Assembly (NCBI GenBank): GCA_025936045.1
Contig: JAICUB010000039.1
Coordinates: 1 to 64,000 of the forward strand
DNA: 64,000 bases
Direction: 5' to 3'
Origin: Polyangiaceae bacterium
GTDB taxonomy: Bacteria; Myxococcota_A; Polyangia; Polyangiales; Polyangiaceae
The notes under the pieces are model-generated. The model did not search any database and had not been told where the DNA came from. It saw nothing but the letters and a program-made list of their open reading frames with translations. Both the position numbers and the translations under genes were made by a program. Positions within the stretch are counted from its first letter, which is position 1, and each line of letters begins with the position of its first letter. Positions 17,027-25,526 of this stretch are shown here, piece by piece.

Positions 17027-20000
17027 ATGGACTCCCGGGAAATGGAGACGCTGGTCCAGCGCCTCGTGCAAAACCCGCACGATCAGGACGCGATCAGACT
17101 GGCGCACTCCGCGGGTCAGCGAGACCCGAAGTCTTACGCGATGTTGCTCGAGAAGGTCGGGACGGCCACGGCCGACCCGGCGTTCGCGTGCCACTGGCTT
17201 ACAGAGGCCGCCAATGTGTGGTCCGTGACGCTCGGCGACGCGCATCGGGCCGCGCGTGCCCTGATGATTGCCATCGACCGCGACCCCACCCAGCAGATCC
17301 CCGCCGATAGGCTCGCCGACCTCTACCGGGAAAAAAACGATACGAAAGCACTCGTCGCGCTGCTCGAGCGGCGCGCGAAGGCGCTCGCGCCGCTCGCCCA
17401 GCAGGACGCGAACGTACGCCAGCAGCTCGCGCTCTTGCACGAGGAACTCGGGCGCCTCTGGTCGGGTGAGCCGCTCGTCCAGCCGAAGAAGGCCATCGAG
17501 AACTTCCGCCGCGCCGTCGAGCTCGATCCGGCAAATCAGTTTTCGATTTACTCGGTGCGTGAGCTCTTGAAGGGCGCCGAGCAGTGGGCCGAGGCGATTC
17601 CGTATTTCGAGATGGAGCTCCGGCTCGTCGATGATCGCGAGCGCCGCGTCGCGCTTCGTCAGGACGAAGGTGAAGTGCGCAAGAAGGCGCGCGACTTCGC
17701 CGGTGCCGTTCAGGCACTGCGCGACGCGCGTGCGATCGAGGGCGGCGCCGATCCGACGCTGCGGCAGCTGCTCGGCACGGCCATTCTCGAGTGGGAGCAG
17801 TCGGGCCAGCGTGTGGGCGCGCAGGACGCGAACGAAGCCGCGCTGCTTTTCGTGTCGCTCGCCGAGGAGTACCCGGGCGAGCACGGCTTGAGCTACTCGC
17901 TCTGCGCGCTCGAGCTCGAACCGAGCAACGATCGCGCCGTCCAGCTCGCGATGTACTACGCCGACCAGCTCGGCCGCTCCGAGGAGGCTGCTCAGCGCGC
18001 CGCGGCGTACGTCGGCGCCAATCCGAACGGCCCGCTCGCAGCGGACGCCCGGGCGGTCGCGCAGCGCTTCGGGCAGCCGATTCCGGCCGCGCCCACGCCG
18101 CGCGCCGCGCGCAGCGTTTCGGTGCCACCCGCGCAGCGCAGCTCGGGCGGGCCGACGCCGGGCTCGTTCGCCGGACAGACTCCGGGCTCGTATTCGGGTC
18201 CGCCGCCGGCACAGCCGGCAACGCCGCCGGTGAATCAGGACGAAGTCGCGGCGCTCGTCGAGCAAGCCCAGGCGCTCGCGCGCAAGGCGCGCAAGAACGA
18301 CGCCGCGCAGAAGTACCGCGAGGTGCTCGCGCTCGAGGTTTCGAACCTCGACGCCATCGCGTTTCTCGAGCCGTATCTGAAGCAGCTGCGCAAGTTTGCC
18401 GAGCTCCGTGACCTCCTGCGGCGCGCCGCGACCGACGACGGCATCGACATGGATCAGCGCGTCGCGTGGCTACGTGAGGCTGCGGGCCTTTCGGAGACGC
18501 AGCTCCGCGATCCGAACAGCGCGGTCGCCGTGCTCGAAGAGCTGCTTGCGCTCGATCCCGAGAGCGAAGACGCGCGCTCGAGCCTCAAGCGCTTGCTCGA
18601 GCGGGCCAACCGCTGGGACGATCTCGCGCGCGTGCTCGAGCAGGAAGCCGAGCTCATCGCCGACGTCGAGGCCCGCATCACGGCAGAAAAGGGCGTCGCG
18701 CGTATCCACGAACAGAAGCGGAAGGATCCGATCGGCGCGGGCGAAGCCTGGACGCGCATCGCCGCCCTCGTGCCGGAGGACGACTCCGCGCTCGAGACGG
18801 CCATCGAGTTTTTCGAGCGCGGCGAGCGCCCGGATCGCGCTGCGCAAGCCATCACCGACGCCCTGCCCGCGATCGCGAACGACGAGACGCGCGCCTCCAT
18901 GCTCGACAAGCTCGGCGAGCTGCGCCTGCTGGCGGGCGAAGTCTTGCCCGCCGGTGAAGCATTCGCGGAGTCCGCCGCGCTCACGAAGAGCGGCACGCTC
19001 TGGGAAAAGGCGGAGAAAGCGTTCGCGCAAGCCGAGGTCTGGGAGCAGGCGGCAAGCGCGGCGGGCGAGCGCGCGGAGCTCGCCGACAGGCCTTCCGAGA
19101 AGGCCAAGCACTTTGCGATGGAAGCCGCCTACCTCACCCACGCGGGTGACGGCGCGGGCGCCGTCGAGCGGCTCGAACGGGCGACGGAGCTCGATCCGAT
19201 CAACGACGACCTCGCGCGCGACCTCGAGGAGCGATACGAGGACGCCGAGCGCATCGAGGATCTCGTCGCGTTTCTCTTGCGCCGCGCCGGCCAGCTGCCG
19301 TCGGGGCCCACCCGTTCGGGCTTGCGCAGGCGCGCGGCGGACGTACAGCGCGACCGCCTGGGCGACGGCGACGGCGCGCGTGAGACGCTGCTCGCGCTGC
19401 TCGAGGACGGCGACGACGTCGATGCGCTCGGCTGGCTCGCCGACGACGCCGAGCAGCGGGGCGACCCGTCGGCCGCCGTCGATTTCCTCGGCCGTCTGAG
19501 CCGAGCGACCACCGAAACGGACCAGAAAATCGCCGTGCTCTTGCGCGAGGCCGCGCTCTTCGCCGGCCCGCTCACGGATGCCGAAGAGGCGATTTCGCGC
19601 TACCGCCGCATCCTCGACGACCTCGACGCCCAGCACGACGAAGCGCTCGCGAAGATCGCCGAGCTCTACGAGGGGACGGACGCTCCGGGCGACGCTGCGG
19701 ACGCGCTCGAACGGCGGCTCAAGAGCACGAGCGACGACGCGGTCAAGCTCGAAGTCGCCAACAAGCTCGCCGATCTCTACGAGGGCCCGCTCGACGAGCC
19801 GAAGGCGGCCGTGCGCTCGCTCGACGTGGTGCGCTCGCTCGACGCCGAGGATTTCGGCGCGATTCAGCGCTTGGCGGAGCTCTGCGAGCGGATCGAAGAC
19901 TGGCCGCGCGTCGCCGAGCACCTCGCGCAGCTGATGGAGGTCGAAGGCGACGACGAAGAAGTGAGTCGCATGACGCGCCGCCGCGCCGAGATCCTGCACC

Positions 20001-22096
20001 AGAAGGTCGGCAAGGGCGACGAGGCGTTGAACGCGCTGCTCGAAATCGCCGATCGCGGCGACGCCCCGTGCCGCGAAGAGTACGTGAAGCTCGGCGACGA
20101 GCTCGGTTGGAAGGGCATCGTCGCGGTGAAGCTCGTCGAGTGGAACCTGTCGTCGCCGTCGGGTCCCGACCGCACGTCCGCGCTGCGTGGCGCATTCGAT
20201 CGTTTCCTCGAGGTCGATCGAAAGACGGACGCTGCCGCGGTCGGCAAAGAGGTCGCGCGCGCGAAGGGCACCGATGCCGAGTTCGCCAAACGGCTCGAAA
20301 AGCTGGCCGTCGAGCTCACCGACCTCGACGTGCTCGCCGTGGCTCACGACCTGCTCGTGCAGGATCTGACCGGGCCGGCGCGCGCCGAGGAGTTCGTGCG
20401 GCAGGCCGAGGTTCTGGTCGACTGCGGCGTCGACAGCGAGGCGTCGATTCATCACGGCGAACAAGCGCTCACGAGCGTGCCGCCGAGCGAGGTCGAACCT
20501 CTTCTCGTGAGGCTCGCGCAGCTCTGCACCGATCGCGGCCGCATCATCGAAATTTACGAACGGCAGGTGACACGCTGCAAGAACCCGGCAGACCGCCTGG
20601 CGGCCCTCGCGCGGGCGGCGCGCATCGCCGCCGAACAGGGCGACCTCGAACGCGCTCGCGGCTTCTTCGACATCGTGGTCGGCTCCGGCGCGACGGAAGA
20701 CGCGATCGAGTCGCTCGAAACCGCGGCGCGCGCCGGCGACGCCGAAAAGGGAGGCGATCAGCTCAAGCGCACGTTGGCCGAATCGCTCGCGGGCGGCGGG
20801 CAGGGCGCGCGCGACGGCGGGCGGACGCGCAGCAGTATGCTGGCGCGGGCGGCCCGACTTGCCTTCAACGATCTCGGCGATCGCGAGCAGGCCTTCACCT
20901 GGCTCGGCGACGCCATCATCGCGCACGTCGGCGATGAATGCCTCGATCAGCTCGAGCTCTTCGCGGGCGAAGTGGGGGACATGAAGCGCGCCGAGACGGT
21001 GCTCACTCGCGCGCTCGAAGAGGTGTTCGACGGTCCGCTCGTGCGTAAGCTCCTCGCTCGCCGCGCGTCGATCCGGCGCGACCAGCTGTCCGATCCCCCG
21101 GGCGCGGCGACGGATCTACGGCGCCTGCACGACCTGTCGCCCTCGGACGCCGACGTGGTCGAACAGCTGCTCCGCCTCTACACCGAGCTCACCGACTGGC
21201 GCGGTATGGTCCAGCTCTACGAAGACCAAATCCTGCGCGGCAAGGACCCGGCGGTGCGCGCCGAGCTCGCGCGCAAAGTGGCCCGGCTTTGGGAGGAGAA
21301 GCTCGACGACCCGCGCGAGGCCGCCGACGCCTGGCGCCGCGTCTTGCGCATGAAGCAGGGCGATCCGGAGGCGACCGAGGGCCTCGAGCGGGCGAAGTCG
21401 GGCATGCTCAAGCGCCCGAAGCAGGACCCGAGCGCGGTCGAAAATCCCGTGCCGGCCGCGCCCGCCACGCCGTTGAACGGCGAGGCGGAGGTGACGACAG
21501 CTGCGCCCGAGCCGCCCAAAGAGCCCGAAGAGGCGAAAGCGGCTAGCGCGGACGAGGGTAAGAACGGCAAGAAAAAGAAGAAGCGTGAGTCGAAGGCGCC
21601 GAAGGCCGACACCAAAGCGGAGACGCCCGTGTCCCCCGACGCGAGCGCAGAGACCGAGCACGCCGCGCCCGCGGCGGACGACATGGCCGGCGTCGATGAT
21701 CTCGTCGGAGGCGAGGTGGACGACGGCGTGACGATGGCCAAGGGTATGAACGCGGCCGCCGCCTTGCTCGCGGGTGAAAGCGTCGCCGCGTCACCGCCGC
21801 CGCCTCCGGTCGGGAACAACGGTCCGCGTCTCGCTCCGCCGCCGCCGTCGGGTACGACTCGGCCCCCGCCGTCGTCATCCTCCGGCGTGACGCGTCCCCC
21901 GCCGCCGCTTCCGCCGCCGTCGAGGGTGCCGCCTCCGCCCCCGGGCGCGCGGCCGCCCCTGCCGCCGCCCGGTACCGCGGCGCGCCTAGCGCCCCCGCCG
22001 CCGTCCGGCACACGGCCTCCGCCATTGCCCTCGAGCATCGAGGAGGACGGCGAGGACGTGGACGACGCCGAACTCTTCGAAGACAGCAAGGTGTAG
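17027..22096 (+). CDS. Giant TPR scaffold protein with Pro-rich tail
   Basis: 1,689 residues. Residues 1-360 hold TPR-like units (AARALMIAIDRDP, AIENFRRAVELDP). About 360-405 is a Gly/Pro/Ser linker (PTPGSFAGQTPGSYSG). About 405-1,470 is a long array of TPR-like repeats (AVAVLEELLALDPESEDA, AISRYRRILDDLD). From about 1,470 a Lys/Glu/Ala-rich linker (KKKKKRESK) leads to a proline-rich tail (PPPPSGTTRPPPSSS-like runs) and an acidic C-terminus (EEDGEDVDDAELFEDSKV). No signal peptide or catalytic motif. It is a cytoplasmic scaffold candidate related in style, but not in its C-terminal end, to the TPR giant at 3-5159. It is monocistronic and ends at a hairpin. Confidence 0.9.
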   Translation: MDSREMETLVQRLVQNPHDQDAIRLAHSAGQRDPKSYAMLLEKVGTATADPAFACHWLTEAANVWSVTLGDAHRAARALMIAIDRDPTQQIPADRLADLYREKNDTKALVALLERRAKALAPLAQQDANVRQQLALLHEELGRLWSGEPLVQPKKAIENFRRAVELDPANQFSIYSVRELLKGAEQWAEAIPYFEMELRLVDDRERRVALRQDEGEVRKKARDFAGAVQALRDARAIEGGADPTLRQLLGTAILEWEQSGQRVGAQDANEAALLFVSLAEEYPGEHGLSYSLCALELEPSNDRAVQLAMYYADQLGRSEEAAQRAAAYVGANPNGPLAADARAVAQRFGQPIPAAPTPRAARSVSVPPAQRSSGGPTPGSFAGQTPGSYSGPPPAQPATPPVNQDEVAALVEQAQALARKARKNDAAQKYREVLALEVSNLDAIAFLEPYLKQLRKFAELRDLLRRAATDDGIDMDQRVAWLREAAGLSETQLRDPNSAVAVLEELLALDPESEDARSSLKRLLERANRWDDLARVLEQEAELIADVEARITAEKGVARIHEQKRKDPIGAGEAWTRIAALVPEDDSALETAIEFFERGERPDRAAQAITDALPAIANDETRASMLDKLGELRLLAGEVLPAGEAFAESAALTKSGTLWEKAEKAFAQAEVWEQAASAAGERAELADRPSEKAKHFAMEAAYLTHAGDGAGAVERLERATELDPINDDLARDLEERYEDAERIEDLVAFLLRRAGQLPSGPTRSGLRRRAADVQRDRLGDGDGARETLLALLEDGDDVDALGWLADDAEQRGDPSAAVDFLGRLSRATTETDQKIAVLLREAALFAGPLTDAEEAISRYRRILDDLDAQHDEALAKIAELYEGTDAPGDAADALERRLKSTSDDAVKLEVANKLADLYEGPLDEPKAAVRSLDVVRSLDAEDFGAIQRLAELCERIEDWPRVAEHLAQLMEVEGDDEEVSRMTRRRAEILHQKVGKGDEALNALLEIADRGDAPCREEYVKLGDELGWKGIVAVKLVEWNLSSPSGPDRTSALRGAFDRFLEVDRKTDAAAVGKEVARAKGTDAEFAKRLEKLAVELTDLDVLAVAHDLLVQDLTGPARAEEFVRQAEVLVDCGVDSEASIHHGEQALTSVPPSEVEPLLVRLAQLCTDRGRIIEIYERQVTRCKNPADRLAALARAARIAAEQGDLERARGFFDIVVGSGATEDAIESLETAARAGDAEKGGDQLKRTLAESLAGGGQGARDGGRTRSSMLARAARLAFNDLGDREQAFTWLGDAIIAHVGDECLDQLELFAGEVGDMKRAETVLTRALEEVFDGPLVRKLLARRASIRRDQLSDPPGAATDLRRLHDLSPSDADVVEQLLRLYTELTDWRGMVQLYEDQILRGKDPAVRAELARKVARLWEEKLDDPREAADAWRRVLRMKQGDPEATEGLERAKSGMLKRPKQDPSAVENPVPAAPATPLNGEAEVTTAAPEPPKEPEEAKAASADEGKNGKKKKKRESKAPKADTKAETPVSPDASAETEHAAPAADDMAGVDDLVGGEVDDGVTMAKGMNAAAALLAGESVAASPPPPPVGNNGPRLAPPPPSGTTRPPPSSSSGVTRPPPPLPPPSRVPPPPPGARPPLPPPGTAARLAPPPPSGTRPPPLPSSIEEDGEDVDDAELFEDSKV

Positions 22097-22107
22097 CTCC
22101 GGGTGCG

Positions 22108-22127
22108 GCGCAGCCGCAGGGCTGCGC
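22108..22127. terminator. Hairpin between convergent genes
   Basis: GCGCAGCC (22108-22115), loop GCAG, GGCTGCGC (22120-22127): a perfect 8-bp stem with a tetraloop in the 38 bp between the convergent TPR giant and ldcA stops. There is no T run on either strand, so it may only assist Rho or protect 3' ends. Confidence 0.45.
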
Positions 22128-22134
22128 GCCGCGC

Positions 22135-23034
22135 TCAGGCGCCGAGCGTCAGGGTGCCGCGCGCGCCGTCGAGCGACGCGGGCAACCCGAACGGCAGCGG
22201 CTCGTTCAGCGTGCCGTGCCCGAAGGGAAGCCCCGCGACGACGGGCACGCGCAGCCCGGCGAGTTTCTCACGCAGCACGCTCTCGACGCGGGTGCCGCTC
22301 GAAGGCGGGCAATCCGTGAAGTCACCGACGACGACGCCCGCGACCGCGTCGAAACACCCTGCTGAAAACAGCGAGGTGAGCAGCCGATCGACCCGGTAGG
22401 CGCTCTCCGTCACGTCCTCGAGCGCGAGCACCGCTCCGTGCGGCACGCGGAGCCGCCCCCCGCTCGCGCAAGCCGCGAGGAGCGACAGGTTCCCGCCGAC
22501 GAGCGGCCCGCGCGCACGTCCCGGCGTCCAACACTCGAGCCCACCGAGCTCGCGCCGCGCCGAAGGCGCTTCGAGCGCGCGCCGAAAGGTCTCACGCGCG
22601 CGGGCGTCGCCTTGGCCGAGGCCGCCGACGTTCGCGGCGTGCAGCGAGGACACGCCTGCGCGCAGCGCTTCCACGTGAAGGGCCGTTGCGTCCGAGAAGC
22701 CCACGAGCCACTTGGGATACCGGCGCAGCGCTCCGAAATCCGTGCGTTCCACCACGCGCGTGAGCCCGAAACCGCCGCGCGCGACGAGCACCGCCCCGAG
22801 GCCGGGGTCGGCGAGACAGCGCTCGAGCTCCGCCAGTCGCCGCGCGTCCGAACCCGCGAGGTACCCCGTTCGCTCGAAGAGGCCGGGATCGAATTCGACC
22901 TTGTACCGCTCGGCGAGCCAGCCGAGCCCGCGGAAAACCAGGGCGCGATTGCACGGTCCGGCCGGCGCAATCACCGCCACCCGTGCCCCCGCGCACAGCG
23001 GTGCTGGAACGATGGGCGCGAAATCCTCGGGCAA
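22135..23034 (-). CDS. ldcA: LD-carboxypeptidase (peptidase S66)
   Basis: 299 residues. It has the full S66 signature: AVIAPAGP near the N-terminus, ARGGFGLTR, GFSDATAL with nucleophile Ser114, GPLVGGNLS, LEDVTESAYRVDR with Glu206 and FGHG with His273, the Ser-Glu-His triad. The enzyme removes the terminal D-Ala from the murein tetrapeptide (L,D-bond), recycling peptidoglycan in the cytoplasm; no signal peptide is present, as expected. The start appears to be TTG (MPEDFAPIV). It is divergent from the acyltransferase gene with 36 bp between, so both promoters lie in a very short region. Confidence 0.93.
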   Translation of the reverse strand: MPEDFAPIVPAPLCAGARVAVIAPAGPCNRALVFRGLGWLAERYKVEFDPGLFERTGYLAGSDARRLAELERCLADPGLGAVLVARGGFGLTRVVERTDFGALRRYPKWLVGFSDATALHVEALRAGVSSLHAANVGGLGQGDARARETFRRALEAPSARRELGGLECWTPGRARGPLVGGNLSLLAACASGGRLRVPHGAVLALEDVTESAYRVDRLLTSLFSAGCFDAVAGVVVGDFTDCPPSSGTRVESVLREKLAGLRVPVVAGLPFGHGTLNEPLPFGLPASLDGARGTLTLGA

Positions 23035-23070
23035 AGGCGCGCGGGTAGTACTACTACTCCGGACCTTCGG

Positions 23071-23994
23071 ATGGCAGAAAAGTCCGCGCTTGCACGCTTT
23101 GCCGACGTGGCGACCGGGCGCGGCTTGCCGCTACTCCGTCGCGTGCTCGCCGGCGCGCAACGCGCCGCCGACGAAGTGACGGAGCGGCTGCTCGGCTCGG
23201 ACTTCGAAGAGCGCTTTCGCGTGCTCGCCGATCGCTACGAGCAGCTCGGCGGGGATCCGTTCGGTTTCAACCCCGAAGCCGTTCGCGCCGCCGCGCTCGC
23301 GTCGGCCTTCTTTCATCGCGCTTATTTTCGCACCGACGTTTACGACGTCGATCGAGTACCCGCGGGGCGCGTGATACTCGTCGCGAATCACTCGGGACAA
23401 ATCCCGATCGACGCGGCGATCATCGGGTGCTCGCTCTTCTTCGACGCGAACCCGCCGCGCATCACCCGCGCGATGGTCGACAAATGGGCCGCGACGCTGC
23501 CTTTCGTCTCGACGTTCTTCAGCCGCATGGGCCAAGTCGTCGGCCTGCCGGAGAACGCTCGGCGCTTGCTCAACATGGGCGAGCTCCTGTTGGTGTTTCC
23601 GGAAGGCGTGCGAGGCGTCTCGAAGCCGTTCGAGGAGCGCTATCAGCTGCAGGAGTTCGGGCGCGGCTTCATGCGCCTCGCGCTCGAGACGAAGACGCCG
23701 ATCGTTCCGGTTGCGGTCGTGGGCGCTGAAGAGCAGTACCTGAGCTTCGGGCGGGTCTCCTGGGCGGCGCGCGCGTTCGGCTTGCCCGTGTTCCCGCTCG
23801 TGCCCCAGCTGCTCTTGCCGGGCGGGCAGCTGCCCCTGCCGACGAAATACCGGCTGTTTTTCGGCGAGCCGCTCTACTTCGAGGGCGATCCCGACGACGC
23901 GGCGGGGGTGGCGGACAAGGTGTTTCTCGTGCGCGAGGCCGTAGCGCACATTCTGAGGCGTGGTCTCGCGCAGCGGCGGAGCATTTTCCTGTGA
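23071..23994 (+). CDS. Lysophospholipid/glycerol-3-phosphate acyltransferase family protein (PlsC-like)
   Basis: 307 residues from the ATG at 23071. The acyltransferase block is ANHSGQIPID with His107 and Asp114 (spacing of six, as in the NHSGxxPxD subgroup rather than HX4D), then FPEGVRG (Phe176-Arg181), which binds the glycerol phosphate, and PIVPVAVVGAEEQ. No clear transmembrane helix precedes the domain. It would transfer an acyl chain to a lysophospholipid or another lipid alcohol at the inner membrane. It overlaps the next SDR gene by 4 nt (GTGA), suggesting a joint lipid-related role. Confidence 0.87.
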   Translation: MAEKSALARFADVATGRGLPLLRRVLAGAQRAADEVTERLLGSDFEERFRVLADRYEQLGGDPFGFNPEAVRAAALASAFFHRAYFRTDVYDVDRVPAGRVILVANHSGQIPIDAAIIGCSLFFDANPPRITRAMVDKWAATLPFVSTFFSRMGQVVGLPENARRLLNMGELLLVFPEGVRGVSKPFEERYQLQEFGRGFMRLALETKTPIVPVAVVGAEEQYLSFGRVSWAARAFGLPVFPLVPQLLLPGGQLPLPTKYRLFFGEPLYFEGDPDDAAGVADKVFLVREAVAHILRRGLAQRRSIFL

Positions 23995-24953
23995 CTCAGC
24001 CGCCGCCTACGCCGTTCGTCGCCGACGACGGAGCCGTCGTCATCACGGGCATCTGCGGCCGGCTCGGCCGCCGTCTCGCGCGCAAGCTCCACCGCCAAAG
24101 CCGCGTGATCGGCATCGATCGGCGCTCGTTCCCCGATCGCCCCGCGGATGTCGAGCACCATGAGCTCGATCTCAGAAGCGCCCGCGTCCGTGACATTTTT
24201 CGCGACGGCGTGCGTGCCCTCGTGCACCTCGGCGTCGTGCACGATCCGCGCGGCGACAGCGCCGAACACCACGCCTCGAACGTCGCCGGTTTGCAGAAAC
24301 TCCTCGAATACGTCGAGTACTTCGGGATTCCGAAGGTCGTCCTGCTCTCGAGCGCGAACGTTTACGGACCGCGCCCCGACAATCCCCAGTTTTTGAGCGA
24401 GGACGCGCCGCTGCTCGGCGCCGGGCCGTTCAGTCGCATCCGCGACCTCGTCGAGCTCGACATGTGCGCGCAGTCGTTTTTTTTGCGGCTGCCCGCGGTA
24501 AAGACGGTGATTTTGCGGCCGACGCACATCCTCGGCACGGTGCGCAACGCACCGAGCAACTACCTCCGGCTCTCCGTGGTTCCCACGTTGCTCGGCTTCG
24601 ATCCGATGCTTCAAGCCGTGCACCAGGACGACGTCGTGCGGGCGATCATGCTCGCGCTCGCTCCGACGGCGCGCGGTATCTACAACATCGCGGGGCCGCC
24701 GCCGGTGCCGCTCTCGCGCGTGATCGAGCTCCTCGAGCGCCAGACGGTGGGTGTTCCGCACACGGTCGCGCGCCTCGGGGTCGAACGGCTGTTCCGCTGG
24801 CGCGTCACCTCGTTTCCAGCCCCTGAGCTCGACTTCATCCGTTACGTCTGCATGATCGACGACTCGCGCGCGCGTCGCGACCTCGGCTACGCTCCCACCC
24901 ACGGGCTCGTGGCAACACTGTGCGCGGTGGACGAGGAGCGATGGCTCGGCTGA
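23991..24953 (+). CDS. Extended SDR / NAD-dependent epimerase-like protein lacking the catalytic Tyr-Lys
   Basis: 320 residues, GTG start. The nucleotide-binding GICGRLG (20-26) follows the first strand; Ser120-Ser121 and NVYGP match the extended SDR active-site region, and ILRPTHILG and QAVHQDDVVRAIMLAL fit the fold. At the position of the YxxxK motif the sequence reads FSRIR (Phe147, Arg151), so both catalytic residues are replaced. It is probably an atypical SDR that binds NAD(P) or a lipid/sugar without the normal redox chemistry, or one using another base. It is coupled to the acyltransferase upstream and to a small lipoprotein downstream (13-nt overlap). Confidence 0.85.
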   Translation: MTQPPPTPFVADDGAVVITGICGRLGRRLARKLHRQSRVIGIDRRSFPDRPADVEHHELDLRSARVRDIFRDGVRALVHLGVVHDPRGDSAEHHASNVAGLQKLLEYVEYFGIPKVVLLSSANVYGPRPDNPQFLSEDAPLLGAGPFSRIRDLVELDMCAQSFFLRLPAVKTVILRPTHILGTVRNAPSNYLRLSVVPTLLGFDPMLQAVHQDDVVRAIMLALAPTARGIYNIAGPPPVPLSRVIELLERQTVGVPHTVARLGVERLFRWRVTSFPAPELDFIRYVCMIDDSRARRDLGYAPTHGLVATLCAVDEERWLG

Positions 24954-25252
24954 CGGGGTGGGGAAGAGCGCGCGTTTTGCCCCTTCTCGGCCTGACGTGC
25001 GCCGGCTGCCCCGCTGCGCCCAAGGAGGGTCCACCGCCCGCCGAAAGCCTCGAAATCGCCGTGGCGGCGCCCCACGCGCTCGGCGCGCTCGCCGGTGGTA
25101 CCGACGCGGCTCCGCACGCGGTCGTCGGCTCGGGCGGTCCGTCACGTCCGGATCCGGACGACCCGCCCGACTCGGACGACGACGAGAGTGACGGCGGGGT
25201 CACGCCGGCTCCCGATGGGGGCAGCGTCGGACCGGAGGATATTCCGCTGTGA
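24941..25252 (+). CDS. Small acidic lipoprotein
   Basis: 103 residues from the ATG with GAGGAG just upstream. The signal MARLTGWGRARVLPLLGLTCAGC ends in lipobox C-A-G-C. The mature part is Pro/Gly-rich and ends in a very acidic stretch (PDPDDPPDSDDDESDGG). No folded domain. It overlaps the SDR stop and its own stop overlaps the next lipoprotein start by 4 nt (GTGA), so it is part of the acyltransferase-SDR-lipoprotein operon. Function unknown. Confidence 0.72.
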   Translation: MARLTGWGRARVLPLLGLTCAGCPAAPKEGPPPAESLEIAVAAPHALGALAGGTDAAPHAVVGSGGPSRPDPDDPPDSDDDESDGGVTPAPDGGSVGPEDIPL

Positions 25253-25518
25253 AGCACGTGCTCTTCGCCGTAACGCTCGCGCTCGTCGGTGTCGGCGCGT
25301 GCGCGACCAAGCGCCTGCCGGCGGGCACGCCGCCGCCGGAGTACGAAACGCACGCGTTTCAGCCGTGGCCTCCGGCTTCGGCAGCGCCGCGCGCCGCCGT
25401 CTCCGCGAGCGGCGCGAGCCCCTCCGCGCAGGCGCAGAAAGCCGCGCCCGCCGCAAGCGCCGCCCCGCCGAACGGCAAAACGCCGCCGAGCCCTTCCCCT
25501 TCGGCCGCGGCCGAGTAA
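25249..25518 (+). CDS. Small Ala/Pro/Ser-rich lipoprotein
   Basis: 89 residues, GTG start. MKHVLFAVTLALVGVGAC is a lipoprotein signal with Cys18; the remainder is an extended Ala/Pro/Ser/Lys segment (ASGASPSAQAQKAAPAAS). It is likely a wall- or membrane-spanning spacer rather than an enzyme. It is coupled by a 4-nt overlap to the preceding lipoprotein and lies 8 bp before proA. Confidence 0.68.
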   Translation: MKHVLFAVTLALVGVGACATKRLPAGTPPPEYETHAFQPWPPASAAPRAAVSASGASPSAQAQKAAPAASAAPPNGKTPPSPSPSAAAE

Positions 25519-25526
25519 ACTAACCC

